DNA from: Microstegium vimineum
Taxonomy: Eukaryota > Streptophyta > Magnoliopsida > Poales > Poaceae
Direction: 5' to 3'
DNA: 64,000 bases
Assembly: GCA_022036555.1 (NCBI GenBank)
Contig: CM039120.1
Location: forward strand, 34,249,716-34,313,715
Below, piece after piece: positions 44,036 to 53,922 of this stretch. The position numbers and the translations under genes are program-made. Below the pieces are notes generated by a model. That model worked only from the letters and a program-made list of their open reading frames with translations, was not told the DNA's origin and searched no databases. How positions within the stretch are numbered: the stretch's first letter is position 1; every line of letters begins with the position of its first letter.

Positions 44036-46585
44036 ATGGAGCGAGGTGCTGGTAAACCTCCCTACTTCAATGGAACTAACTTTGCCTATTGGAAGGTGCG
44101 CATGTCGGCTTACCTCCAAGGGCTTGACACAAAGTTTTGGGAGATTTGTGAGAATGAGAATTACGTGGTTCTTGAGGCTCGAATCACCGATGCCCAGGTT
44201 ACGCAACATGTGTCAAACGCAAGAGCCCGTGGCATTCTCTTCTCTTGTCTGTCTCTTCCAGAGTTTGAGAGGGTTTCGAGTCTCACTACGGCACGGGATA
44301 TCTGGCAAACACTCTTGAGATATCATGAGGGCAACCCTCAGATTAAGTCCAGACTCTTCGACACGTACCGTAGAGAGTACGAGAACTTTGCTCAGTTGGC
44401 CGGTGAATCTGTTGACGGGATGTTCACTCGCTTCCAATCTATCGTCAACAAGATGCGTGCTAATTGAGCCAACTTGCCTTATGATGATCATTAGATGGCT
44501 ACCAAGCTTCTGCATGCTCTTGATCGGAAGGTATGGGAGATGAAGGTGGCTGCCATTCAGGAGTCACCGGGCTATGATGCCCTGACCGTGGACGAGTTGT
44601 TCAGCAAGCTCAAGTCCTCGGAGATTGACTATCAGACCTGGGCCAAGCTTGAGAACCCATCGAAACCATCTATGGCGTTGGTTTCTGGCCCCGGCGGTAT
44701 GTCTTCTTCTTCCTCTAACCCTTCACACTCTTTGTTCGCTTTGTCTTTGATTTCTGTGACAGAGGATCAAGTGGAGGCTCTTGGAGATGATGAGTTGGCT
44801 TTGGTCATCACCAAGTTCTCACGGTTTCACAACAACCGTTTGAACCGTCGGTGTGGTGGCTCAGCCAAGTGGTGCTACCATTGCGGTGATGAGGATCACT
44901 TCATCGCAAACTGCCCCAAGAAAGTTGCGGGTCACTTCACCAAGCGCAAGGAGAAGCACGAGCACCACTTCGAGGACAAGCACAAGCCCAAGGGTGGCTA
45001 CCACCGAAGGTCCTCCAAGAAGGTGATCGACAACTTGAAGGCCAAGCACCGAGCCTTCCTCGCCTCCCTCAGCGACATCGATGCCTCCTTCGACGGAGGT
45101 GCTTCTTTGAGCGATGATGAGTCCAAGGGAAAGGTTGAGGACAAGCTCAACCGCCTATGCTTCTATGCCGACGCCAAGCACGGTGGCCTTTGCACCATGG
45201 CGATTGAAGAAGGCAAGGTCGGCAAGTGCAAGGAAGGCCCAGATTATGACTACGACTCCGACACACCCGAGGTACCACCCACCGTCGAGTCCCTCTCTCT
45301 TGAGATTGATTCTCTGAACGACACCTTGATGAGTCAAGATGCGTTGCTCAAGCGTGCTGCTGTTGAGAGGAACGACTTTAAGGCGAAATACCTTAGCGCA
45401 CTTCATGAGCTAGATTTTTCTAAGGCGTTAGTGGTGGTTACCGAGGAGGTAGAGTGTGATGCTTGCGCCATTCACATGTCTGGCACTCTACTTGAGGAAG
45501 TAAGTGAGCTGAAGGCTAAGCCTAGCTTACTTGGTGCGTGCAAGTCTTGCATAGGCTTGCGTTCTGAGCTGGCACAGAAAGATGCTAGGATTGCTGTGCT
45601 TGAGAAGGTCAGCTCAAATAGCACTAGAGAGTCGGATCGCTATAAGGCTTTGGAGCTTGAGATCGTGTCATGCAGACACGACAAGATGCGTACCGAGGAA
45701 GAAAACACATACCTTCAGTCCATCTTGAGCTAGGTGTCTTGCCGAGAGCCGCAGATGGGGATGAAGCTTAGCCAATGCAAAAGGGCTAGCAGCACGGGAA
45801 TAGGCTTTGCTATAGGTGGGAAGGACGATAGCATGTTCGGTAAGATCGGTGAGTGCAGTGGTTTGAGCGAGAATGAGAAACCCACCACAACTCCCAAGCT
45901 TACCAAGATCACTCCACCTAAGCCTACCAACCTCTCTAAGTTTCCTGTGAGACATGGTGTGTTTGAAGAGCCACCCAAAAACACTCCACAAAAGCAAGTG
46001 TGGATTGCAAAACCGAACCACCTTCGCAACCCACTTGACACCCTACCAGATATCTCTAGTGATCCCCTTCCTAAGAAAGCTAGAGCCACCCAAACCTACA
46101 AGAGAGTGCCTACCAAGAGTGTGGTGAGGTACCATTGTGAGTATTGTGAGAGGGATGGGCACTTGGCTGAGTTTTGCTTTAGGAGGAAGAGATATGATCG
46201 GAGGCAGGTTGAGTTGAACAACCGGGACATGTACCACCCACAAGTTGGGGTGCGTGAACCGGAAGTTCGGAGGCGCACTACTAGGCCTAGAGGTACAATG
46301 CCTCAAGGTGCTAGGCCTCAAGAGGCGAGACCACGTGGTGGTCATGCCCGGCTAGGTACCGATCGTGACCCATACGACTACGGGCCTCGTGGTGGTGGCT
46401 TTACTCCACCCTTCTTTAGCGGACCACATTTTCCCCATCGTGGTGATCACTATCCTCCCATGGGACAGGAGATGTTTGGTTTTTCTCCTAACCCATTCTT
46501 TGGGCAAGTGGGACAACACTGGTGTCCTTCACAGTTTAGTAACCCCAGTGTTGGTCTGTTTGCTCACCCTATGTCTTTTTTTTGA
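44036..46585 (+). pseudogene. A5 gag
   Basis: ATG at 44036 (MERGAGKPPYFNGTNF); the in-frame codon at 44018 is TTG. Order: UBN2-type core, first CCHC knuckle CYHCGDEDHFIANC (about 44875), Lys/His-rich stretch, coiled coil (45290-45720), second knuckle CEYCERDGHLAEFC (about 46140), RG/RP-rich tail. In-frame stops are TGA 44465, TAG 44492 and TAG 45731 (Trp in A1). It ends at TGA after a run of eight T; A1 has seven T and stays open. Confidence 0.92.
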
Positions 46586-46599
46586 TGTAGGAAGGAGGA

Positions 46600-46800
46600 C
46601 TAGAGGAGACTTGCCTTTTGTATTCCAGATGCTCACGCCATATGACCGGAAGTGCCAAGTGGTTCTCCAGCCTTGACCCCATGCACCACACTAAGTATAT
46701 CACATTCGGGGATAAGAGTAAAGGTAAGGTTGTCTCCCGAGGGTCGATTCAAGTGAACTCTTCTTTTGTCCTCAAGGAGTTGCTTTGGTTGCGAATTTGC
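46600..46800 (+). pseudogene. A5 protease, active site lost
   Basis: The block SRCSRHMTGSAKWFSS aligns with DSGCSRHMTGSSKWFSS of A1, but the catalytic Asp-Ser-Gly reads Tyr-Ser-Arg. Two separate base changes are needed. A one-base loss near 46780 shifts the frame into 46785 onward. Confidence 0.85.
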
Positions 46801-47222
46801 ATTTTAACCTTCTTTCGGTTTCGCAACTCCTTGATGACGGTTTTGAAGTGAGTTTCAAGCCTAATCTCTCTCGGATTTTGGACTCTCGTGGTGAGCTTGT
46901 TTGCCGGATTTTACCCTTCGGGAAGGTTTTTCGTGCGGATTTTTCTATCTCTTCCGGACCTTCTCATTGTCTTCTTGCCGGTTCTTCTTCTGAGCTTTGG
47001 AAGTGGCATAGGAGATTGGGACATTTGAGTTTTGACTTGCTTGCAAAGCTTAGCTCAATGGACCTTATCCAAGGATTGCCAAAGCTAAAGTTCAAGAAGG
47101 ATTTGGTTTGCCCTCCTTGCAGGCATGGCAAGATGATTGCTGTTTCCCATCCTCCTGTGACTGAGATCATGACCACTCGAGCCGGCGAGCTCTTACACAT
47201 GGACACAGTTGGTCCAGCTTGA
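46785..47222 (+). CDS. A5 protease end and integrase zinc region
   Basis: VANLHFNLLSVSQLLDD ends the protease. WHRRLGHLSFDLL (His pair) and CPPCRHGK (Cys pair) form the HHCC finger, then LLHMDTVGP has the first catalytic Asp. A TGA at 47220 replaces the Arg codon seen in A1. Confidence 0.87.
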   Translation: MVANLHFNLLSVSQLLDDGFEVSFKPNLSRILDSRGELVCRILPFGKVFRADFSISSGPSHCLLAGSSSELWKWHRRLGHLSFDLLAKLSSMDLIQGLPKLKFKKDLVCPPCRHGKMIAVSHPPVTEIMTTRAGELLHMDTVGPA

Positions 47223-47276
47223 GTCAGGTCGGAAGGAGGGAAGTGGTATGTTGTTGTAGTCGTTGATGACTACTCG

Positions 47277-48722
47277 ATGTACTCTTGGGTGTTCTTTATG
47301 GAGAGTAAGTATGAGGCTTTTCCACTTGTTCGAGATCTGATTTTGAGATTGCAAAATGAGCTACCTAAGAATGCCATAAGAGCTATCCGCAGTGACAATG
47401 GCACAGAATTCAAGAATGCTCAATTTGCAACTCTTTGCTCTTCTTTGGGTCTCAATCACCAGTTTTCCTCACCTCACACTCCCCAGCAGAACGGTATTGT
47501 TGAGCGCAAGAATCGGACCCTTGTTGAGATGGCCAGGACGATGCTCGATGAGCATAGGACTCCTAGGCGGTATTGGGCCGAAGCACTCAATTCTGCTTGC
47601 TATGTTTCAAATCGCATTTTTCTCCGAGCTTTCAAGAAAAAGACCTCTTATGAGCTGCGATTTGGGAGACCACCCAAGGTAAGTCACCTACGGGTGTTTG
47701 GGTGCAGATGTTTCATCCTCAAAAAGGGTGGTAAGTTGGATAAATTTGAATCATGGTCTTCTGACGGTATCTTTCTTGGTTATTCTACTCACTCTCGTGC
47801 TTATCGTGCACTTAACCTTGAGACTAACCGAGTGATGGAGACTTATGAAATTACCTTCGATGAGACTATGCCCTGTGTTTCCACTGCTTTTGAGCTTGCA
47901 GGTGATGATGAGGTGAACACCAGCATCTTTGTGGAGGAGGAGCAGGACAATGCCGTTTGGGGTGATCTCGAGCCGACTCCACCGGCAGCCCCCGTCGACC
48001 CTGCGACGTCCACTTCGGCTCACGATCCCGATCCGACTACTTCCTCTACATGGGGGTCGTTCAAGCATCTTCCTCAGTCGGTGCCCGTTGCACCTGAGGG
48101 AGCTCCAGCTGCTGTCGAGGGGGAGGCCACTTCGTCTAGGCAGGCTCCCCGACACATCCAGTGGCAGCACCCACCGGAGAACATCATCGGCGACATTGAC
48201 CGTCGAGTCACGTGGTCCAGGTCTTATTTCTCTCCCTTTGCTCATTCGGCTTTTGTCGCTTCTTTTGAGCCCCGAGATGTTGGACACGCTTTGATGGATC
48301 CGGATTGGGTTAATGCCATGCATGAGTTAGAAAACTTTGAGCGAAACCGCGTTTGGGTCTTAATTCCTCCACCACCTAGCTGCCACCCCATAGGTACCAA
48401 ATGGGTTTTCAAAAATAAACAAAGTGAAGATGGGGTGGTAGTGCGCAACAAGGCTAGGTTGGTAGCTCAAGGCTTTTGTCAAAAGGAGGGAGTAGACTAT
48501 GAGGAAACATTTGCTCCCGTAGCTCATTTAGAAGCCATTATAATCCTTGTAGCTTTTGCGGCTTCTAAGGGTTTTAAACTTTTTCAAATGGACGTTAAAA
48601 GTGCTTTCTTAAACGGCTACATAGAGGAGGAAGTTTATGTTAAACAACCTCTAGGTTTCGAAAATCCCAAGTTTCCAAACCATGTTTTTAAACTTCACAA
48701 AGCTTTGTATGGTTTGAAATAA
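47277..48722 (+). CDS. A5 integrase core, C-terminal part and RT N-terminal part
   Basis: 481 codons. Second Asp in IRSDNGTEFKNAQF and Glu in QQNGIVERKNR; then FGCRCFILKKGGKLDKFE, FLGYSTHSRAYRALN, the Pro/Ser-rich acidic linker, PIGTKWVFKNKQSEDG, VDYEETFAPVAHLEAI, QMDVKSAFLNGYIEEEVY and ALYGLK. It stops at a TAA (48720) where A2 has Gln. The first Met is internal to the integrase. Confidence 0.92.
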   Translation: MYSWVFFMESKYEAFPLVRDLILRLQNELPKNAIRAIRSDNGTEFKNAQFATLCSSLGLNHQFSSPHTPQQNGIVERKNRTLVEMARTMLDEHRTPRRYWAEALNSACYVSNRIFLRAFKKKTSYELRFGRPPKVSHLRVFGCRCFILKKGGKLDKFESWSSDGIFLGYSTHSRAYRALNLETNRVMETYEITFDETMPCVSTAFELAGDDEVNTSIFVEEEQDNAVWGDLEPTPPAAPVDPATSTSAHDPDPTTSSTWGSFKHLPQSVPVAPEGAPAAVEGEATSSRQAPRHIQWQHPPENIIGDIDRRVTWSRSYFSPFAHSAFVASFEPRDVGHALMDPDWVNAMHELENFERNRVWVLIPPPPSCHPIGTKWVFKNKQSEDGVVVRNKARLVAQGFCQKEGVDYEETFAPVAHLEAIIILVAFAASKGFKLFQMDVKSAFLNGYIEEEVYVKQPLGFENPKFPNHVFKLHKALYGLK

Positions 48723-49490
48723 GCACCTAGAGCATGGTATGATAGGCTAAAAACCTTTTTGCTTGCTAAGGGTTTTAACATGGGATCGGTAGATAAAACA
48801 TTGTTTCTCCTCAAGCAAGGCAAAGACACTCTCCTTGTCCAAATATACGTGGATGATATCATCTTTGCTGGTTCTTCTCATGCTCTTGTTGCCAAGTTTG
48901 CAGATCTTATGAGCAAGGAATTTGAGATGAGCATGATGGGAGAGTTAACTTTCTTTCTCGGGTTGCAAATCAAGCAAACCCGAGAAGGGACGTTTGTGCA
49001 CCAAGGCAAGTACACGAAGGATATCTTGAAGAAGTTTGACATGGGCGAGGCAAAGCCCCTCTCGACGCCTATGTCAACTACCACTGCCTTGGATGTGGAT
49101 GAGGAAGGAGAGGCGGTGGACCAGACCGAGTACCAAAGCATGATCGGGTCGCGTCTGTACCTGACGGCGACCCGACCGGACATTCAGTTCGCTGTTTGCT
49201 TGTGTGCACGTTTTCAAGCATCCCCACGAACTTCGCACAAGCAAGCGGTGAAACACATCATGAGGTACCTGCGATTCACTCCAGAATTTGGTCTTTGGTT
49301 TTCCACCTCTTCCTCTCTTGTGCTTTGTGGTTACTCTGACGCTGACTTTGCTCGATGTCGTCTTGATCGGAAGTCCACTTCTGGGACTTGCCAGTTTCTC
49401 GGGTCTTCTTTGGTTTCTTGGTCTTCTCGCAACCAATCTAGCGTGGCACAGTCGACATGCGAAGCTGAGTACGTTGCCACAGCTTTTTGA
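48723..49490 (+). CDS. A5 reverse transcriptase C-terminal part and RNase H fragment
   Basis: QIYVDDIIFAGSSHAL has the YxDD box; ELTFFLGLQIKQTREG and YLTATRPDIQFAVCL follow. RNase H begins DADFARCRLDRKSTSG and reaches CEAEYVATA, then is lost: the sequence jumps to GATATGCAATAGAGC of the 3' untranslated region, a deletion of about 540 bp relative to A2 (26525-27075). Confidence 0.92.
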   Translation, partial: APRAWYDRLKTFLLAKGFNMGSVDKTLFLLKQGKDTLLVQIYVDDIIFAGSSHALVAKFADLMSKEFEMSMMGELTFFLGLQIKQTREGTFVHQGKYTKDILKKFDMGEAKPLSTPMSTTTALDVDEEGEAVDQTEYQSMIGSRLYLTATRPDIQFAVCLCARFQASPRTSHKQAVKHIMRYLRFTPEFGLWFSTSSSLVLCGYSDADFARCRLDRKSTSGTCQFLGSSLVSWSSRNQSSVAQSTCEAEYVATAF

Positions 49491-50916
49491 TCTTTATGAT
49501 ATGCAATAGAGCTAAGTTAGAAAAGCCTTAAAACTGAATTTAAATTCCCCATGTCACCTCTAAAATGGCACTAGCATGAGTAGGATTTTGAAGATCCTTC
49601 TTGGCTGCTTTGTATATAGCTTGCAACTATGGCTCTTCATTGTTTCATTCACTACCTTTGAGCACCATGATTAATATCTAAATTGAAATTGCTCTCCGTT
49701 TTGTGAATTGGAAAGATCGAGTTGGGTCTGCATTGTGAGCACTTCACCGTGTGTTCGAGACTGCTTCCCATATGGGTTGATACTGGAGCGGTGTCGTGTA
49801 TGACCAAAACCGGTGTGTCAAGTCCTTTGACTTCGCCCGGTTGGTAAGCAGTGGCATCACCTTGCTTACAACCACTCGCATACAACTTGTAATGTGCCTA
49901 AAACTGAAATTGGCTGCAAAACTCTGAAATGTGGAAAATTCATTCAGTTGGGTCATTGGCTTGTATGAACTTTGCTAGGGATAGTTCTACTTGCTATACA
50001 TGATATTTATTTGAGATAGATCCTATCTTCTTTGCCATGTTTAGTTGTCTCTAGGAGGTGATACCCATTCCTTGCTCACACATGTAATGCTCTCTAAAAT
50101 AGCTTCTAAAGTGATCTTAAGCTCAACTTGATTCTTTGATTGGGCATGTAGAGCTTTTCCTATTCTCACATGATCACATCACTTAGAGCATCTATTCATT
50201 ATCTTAGCTCTAAGTATGAAGCTTTTGCACTCATTTTGCATTTCATGGCATTTGTAGCCGGATCTTGAGTTGTTGATGTTTGATGAGCTGCATGTGTCAA
50301 CAAGGGGGAGAGATGTGCATTTCATTCCATTTTCAGCCATCTACTTCCAAGGGGGAGCAAATGTGCTTTTTGAGCTTAATTGGTATCTCTTTGACTTGGC
50401 TCTTTTCACCCCTTCTTGGTATCTTGAGAATGCTAGTTCCTAGGGGGGGTTTTTGCTAGATGTGTTGAGCCTTTGCCTCTTCTGGAGGATCTAGCTTGTT
50501 TTGTTGACTTCAACAAGTTTCGATTGCTTCTAGAGCATTAGGGGTCGTAAGTGGTTTCAATTGGTATCTTTTGAGCTCCCCTAGTGTTTAAATTGGAAGT
50601 TTGAGCTTTGAGAGCTGTGATTGGTATCTTGGACTTGCTAGCGGTGTTGAGCCCGTTTTCTGCCTCTTCTTGAGGGCTAGCTTTGAATGCCCATATGCTT
50701 TTGTTTGGCATCAGTAAGTGGCTTTGTCTTGAGGTGTTTTGAAGAATGCTTTCAATTGGTATCGTTTTTGCCTCTCTCTCTCTCTCTCTTTTAATTGGTA
50801 TCGTGTTTGCTTCTCTCAAGTGACCCCATTTTGGCTTTGCTAGCTTTTTGGTCATTTGGAGAGCTTTACCATGTGGCTCAAATCTGAATTGCACTTGTGT
50901 TGCCAATGCTCTCATC
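49491..50916 (+). other. A5 3' untranslated region
   Basis: Non-coding. AAGGGGGAG tracts at about 50301 and 50349, and a changed one at 50441. ATTGGTATC words at about 50379, 50558, 50619, 50755 and 50793. A (CT)n run lies at about 50774. It is parallel to 27060-28447 of A2. Confidence 0.8.
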
Positions 50917-50927
50917 AAGGGGGAGAT
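50917..50927 (+). promoter_or_regulatory. A5 polypurine tract
   Basis: AAGGGGGAGAT next to the 3' LTR start. Confidence 0.9.
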
Positions 50928-52803
50928 TGCGAACACATGGTGGATAAGTACCCATGGATGTTCAGCTTTGATGATGAGTGATTGACCAACACGTGAGTGT
51001 TTTAGTTTGAGTGGCTTACCCTAACCTCTGCGAAAGAAGAAATGTGTGCTTGTCTATCGGCTTGTGGTGTGCAGGTGCTATGCCTAGTGACAGTGGTCAA
51101 TGGCGTGGAGAAGGTCGAGTAGAGGCTTGCCGTGCCGATGGACTGAGAGTGGTGAAGGGCGAAAGTGGGGCTCGGACTGAGGGACCATGGGCGCCGGAGG
51201 ACTAGCTGTGGTGGCTAGTACTTGGCACCGGCGAGTGCGAGAAGACATGGAGGTAGACCGAGTCGACGGAGTCAAGACAGTGGATGCGCGAGTCGAGCGG
51301 AGGCTCAGGGGACTCGGAGTCCGACCGGGCGAAGAAAAGGTGGCTCGCATCGAGTGGTTTGGTGGTTTGGGCCTCAAAACCATCCGCGACGGTTTCCGAG
51401 TTTGGGCCGCAAAACTCGTGGTTCGGTAGTTGATCCCAAAGCTACCAGTGGCGGGTTTCCTGGGTTTGGGCCTCAAAACCTAGGTGGAGCTTCCGAGGAA
51501 GCGGGGATGGCATGTGGCGGAATCCTGGAGGTTGCGTCGAGGCAACGGCAACTCCCGGCAGGAAGCGGGGCCGTCCATTCCAAATGCAGGAGATATTTAG
51601 CGGAGCTTGGACTGCAATGCTTAGGCTAGGTAGTTCACTCAATGTATCTAGGGGGTCTTTGGGAAATAGTCAAAGCCCGATAAGTAGGGGTGAAGGGGTA
51701 TCCCTCATCCTATCTCTTGAACCCTAATCATTTTGCCCCAACTCTCTCTCTCTACCCTCTCTCTAGTTCATGAGATCCCTAGGTTGATTTCACCAACCTC
51801 TGTAAGAACTTGAGTTTGTTGCGAGGAATCGGAGGCCGTAACCTCCGTAAGCCATGGTGGCTTCGATTTCTTGACCATGTCCCCATTTTGCTTGTGTTCT
51901 TCGCGTTTTTCTTTTGCTCCCTCTTTTTCCCAAGATGATTTCTCTTTGTAGGGAGTAGCTCTTGCAAATCCGTTTGAACCAAGTTCTTGGTACTCGTGAG
52001 GAGCATCTTTGCACCGAAGGAATTTTCCTAAAACCTCACGAGCACATAGATCGGGCGATTTCTTTGCGGAGTTCTTCGTTCTTGCCCCTTTTCCCCCAAA
52101 TCCTCGTTTCCCTTCAATCCTCTCCAAATTGAGCAATGATTTCTTCGGGATAGCTCCTCCATAGCACTAGAATCATGCCTACAAGTTGGGTTGCTAGTGG
52201 AGATCATTTGGTTAGGATTTGGAAAGTTTTGGTGGCGAAAAAATCGCTTTTCGAGCTTTCTGCGTTTCTGTCGGGGGCGTCGGACGCTCCGACGGTTTTT
52301 GCGTCGGACGCTGGTACGTGCTGACATCAGCGTCCGTCGCTCGGCTTGTCTGTGTCCTTCGGTTTTGGCGTCGGATGCTCTTCAGAGTCCGTGGCCCAGC
52401 GTCTGTCGCGTCTTGTGCGCTGTGCAGTTCTGTCAGGCTTTCAGGTAGGCCGATGGACGCTTGTCCAACCGTCCGTCGCCAAGCGTTTCGTCGCTTTAGC
52501 AGTTCTCAGCGTCTGTTAGGCTCTCTGGAAGGCCGACGGACGCTCGCCTAAGCGTCCGTCATCAGCATCCGACGCCCTGCCTTGGAGCGTCCGTCGTGCT
52601 GTCTTCTAGCGTCCGTCGCCCTGCTGTCTAGCGTCCGTCGCCTGCTTTTCTGGTTGATTTGCTTGGAATTCTTGCCTCTTTCTCATAGGTTGAGTACCCA
52701 GCAACTGGGTTTGATTTTTTGGGAAGAGTGGCCCAAATATTTTGAGAGAAATTTGAGGCTCCCATTCCCCCCCCCCCCTCTGGTCGCCGTTCTCGGTCCT
52801 TCA
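50928..52803 (+). repeat. A5 3' LTR
   Basis: 1876 bp, same ends as the 5' LTR. Antisense open frame 51084-51476; GTCCGTCGC-type words at 52270-52640; poly-C at 52768-52778. Confidence 0.95.
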
Positions 52804-53393
52804 CACGTGCCATCCCCGCTTCCTTGGAAGCTCCGCCTAGGTTTTGAGGCCCAAACCCAGGAAACCCGCCACCGATAGCTTTGGGCTCAACTACAGAACC
52901 CCAAGTTTTGCGGCCCAAACTCGGAAACCGACGTGGATGGTTTTGAGGCCCAAACCACCAAACCACTATACGCGAGCCACCTTGTCTTCGACGGGTCAGA
53001 CTCTGAGTCCCCTGAGCCTCCGCTCGACTCGCGCGTCCACCGTCTTGACTCAGCCGACTCGGTCTACCTCCATGTCTTCTCGCACTTGTCGGTGCCAAGT
53101 ACTAGCCACCACAGCTAGTCCGCCAGCGCTCATGGTCCCTCAGTCCGAGCCCCGCTTCCTCCCTTCATCGCTCTCAGTCCATTGGCACGGCAAGCCTCTA
53201 CTCGACCTTCTCCACGCCATTGACCACTGTCACTAGGCATAGCACCTGCACACCACAAGCCGATAGACAAGCACATGTTTTCTGCTTTCGTAGAGGTTAG
53301 GGTAAGCCACTCAAACTAAAACACTCACGTGTTAGACGATCACTCAACATCAAAGTTGAACATACATGGGTACTTATCCACCATGTGTTCGCA
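52804..53393 (-). repeat. A4 5' LTR, U3-side part
   Basis: Continues the LTR interrupted at 42070; its first five bases are the second CACGT. It ends TGTGTTCGCA (inverted TGCGAACACA), followed by AATAG. Antisense open frame 52844-53236. Confidence 0.94.
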
Positions 53394-53398
53394 AATAG

Positions 53399-53898
53399 AT
53401 ATAAGATTAGGAAAAAGTTTTAAACTCTTTGTTTTGATAATTCATTCTTTAAAGCCCAAGGAAGAGTTGCCTCTTTTCCCATATCCAATAGAGGAAATTA
53501 AAGTTATATATTTTGAAGAATTAAATGAACCAGACTTAGATGATGATGCTCAGTTCTCCATTGAAGAAGAGGACTGGGATCCTATTGATCCTAAACCTCT
53601 TGATGAGTTACTAGAGCCACCTAAGCCCTCTATTGAACTTAAACCTTTGCTTGCTGGTCTTAAATATGTTTTTCTAAATAATGATCAAGATTCTCCAGTA
53701 ATTATAAGTGATAAATTATCTAAAGAGGAATCTTTGTGCCTAATAACTGTTTTGGAAAAGCATAGAGCTACTTTTGGATATTCACTCCAAGATGTTAAAG
53801 GCATTAGCCCTGTTCTTTGCACCCATCGCATCCCAACTGATCCTGAAATTGCACCATCTAGAGAGCCCCAATGTAGGCTTAATAATGCGATGAGATAG
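53399..53898 (+). CDS. Athila-like protease-RT linker and RT N-terminal part, copy 2
   Basis: From the A4 insertion: DIRLGKSFKLFVL, acidic stretch EELNEPDLDDDAQFS, LKPLLAGLKYVFLNN, VIISDKLSKEESLCLITVL, ATFGYSLQDVKGISPVLC. The first residues of the longer frame from 53329 come from the A4 LTR and do not belong. A TAG at 53896 interrupts it before VVKKLVLKLL. Confidence 0.85.
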
Positions 53899-53922
53899 GT
53901 TGTTAAGAAACTGGTCTTAAAG

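Larger units (their letters stand above)
42071..52803 (+). mobile_element. Family A element A5, both LTRs complete, TSD CACGT
   Basis: 10733 bp. 5' LTR 42071-43972, primer site, gag, protease, integrase, RT, truncated RNase H, 3' untranslated region, PPT 50917-50927, 3' LTR 50928-52803. CACGT flanks it at 42066-42070 and 52804-52808. In the first 60 bases the two LTRs differ at 3 sites. Several stops, a changed protease active site and a deletion of the RNase H end show it is not autonomous. Confidence 0.96.
39796..53393 (-). mobile_element. Family A deletion derivative A4, TSD AATAG, host of A5
   Basis: Minus strand: complete 5' LTR (53393-52804 plus 42070-40637, about 2019 bp without A5), primer site, first part of gag to 39901, then only the last 105 bp of the 3' LTR (39900-39796). 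Flanks are AATAG at 39791-39795 and 53394-53398. The rest of gag, pol, the 3' untranslated region, the PPT and most of the 3' LTR are missing. A5 is inserted in its 5' LTR. Confidence 0.93.
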
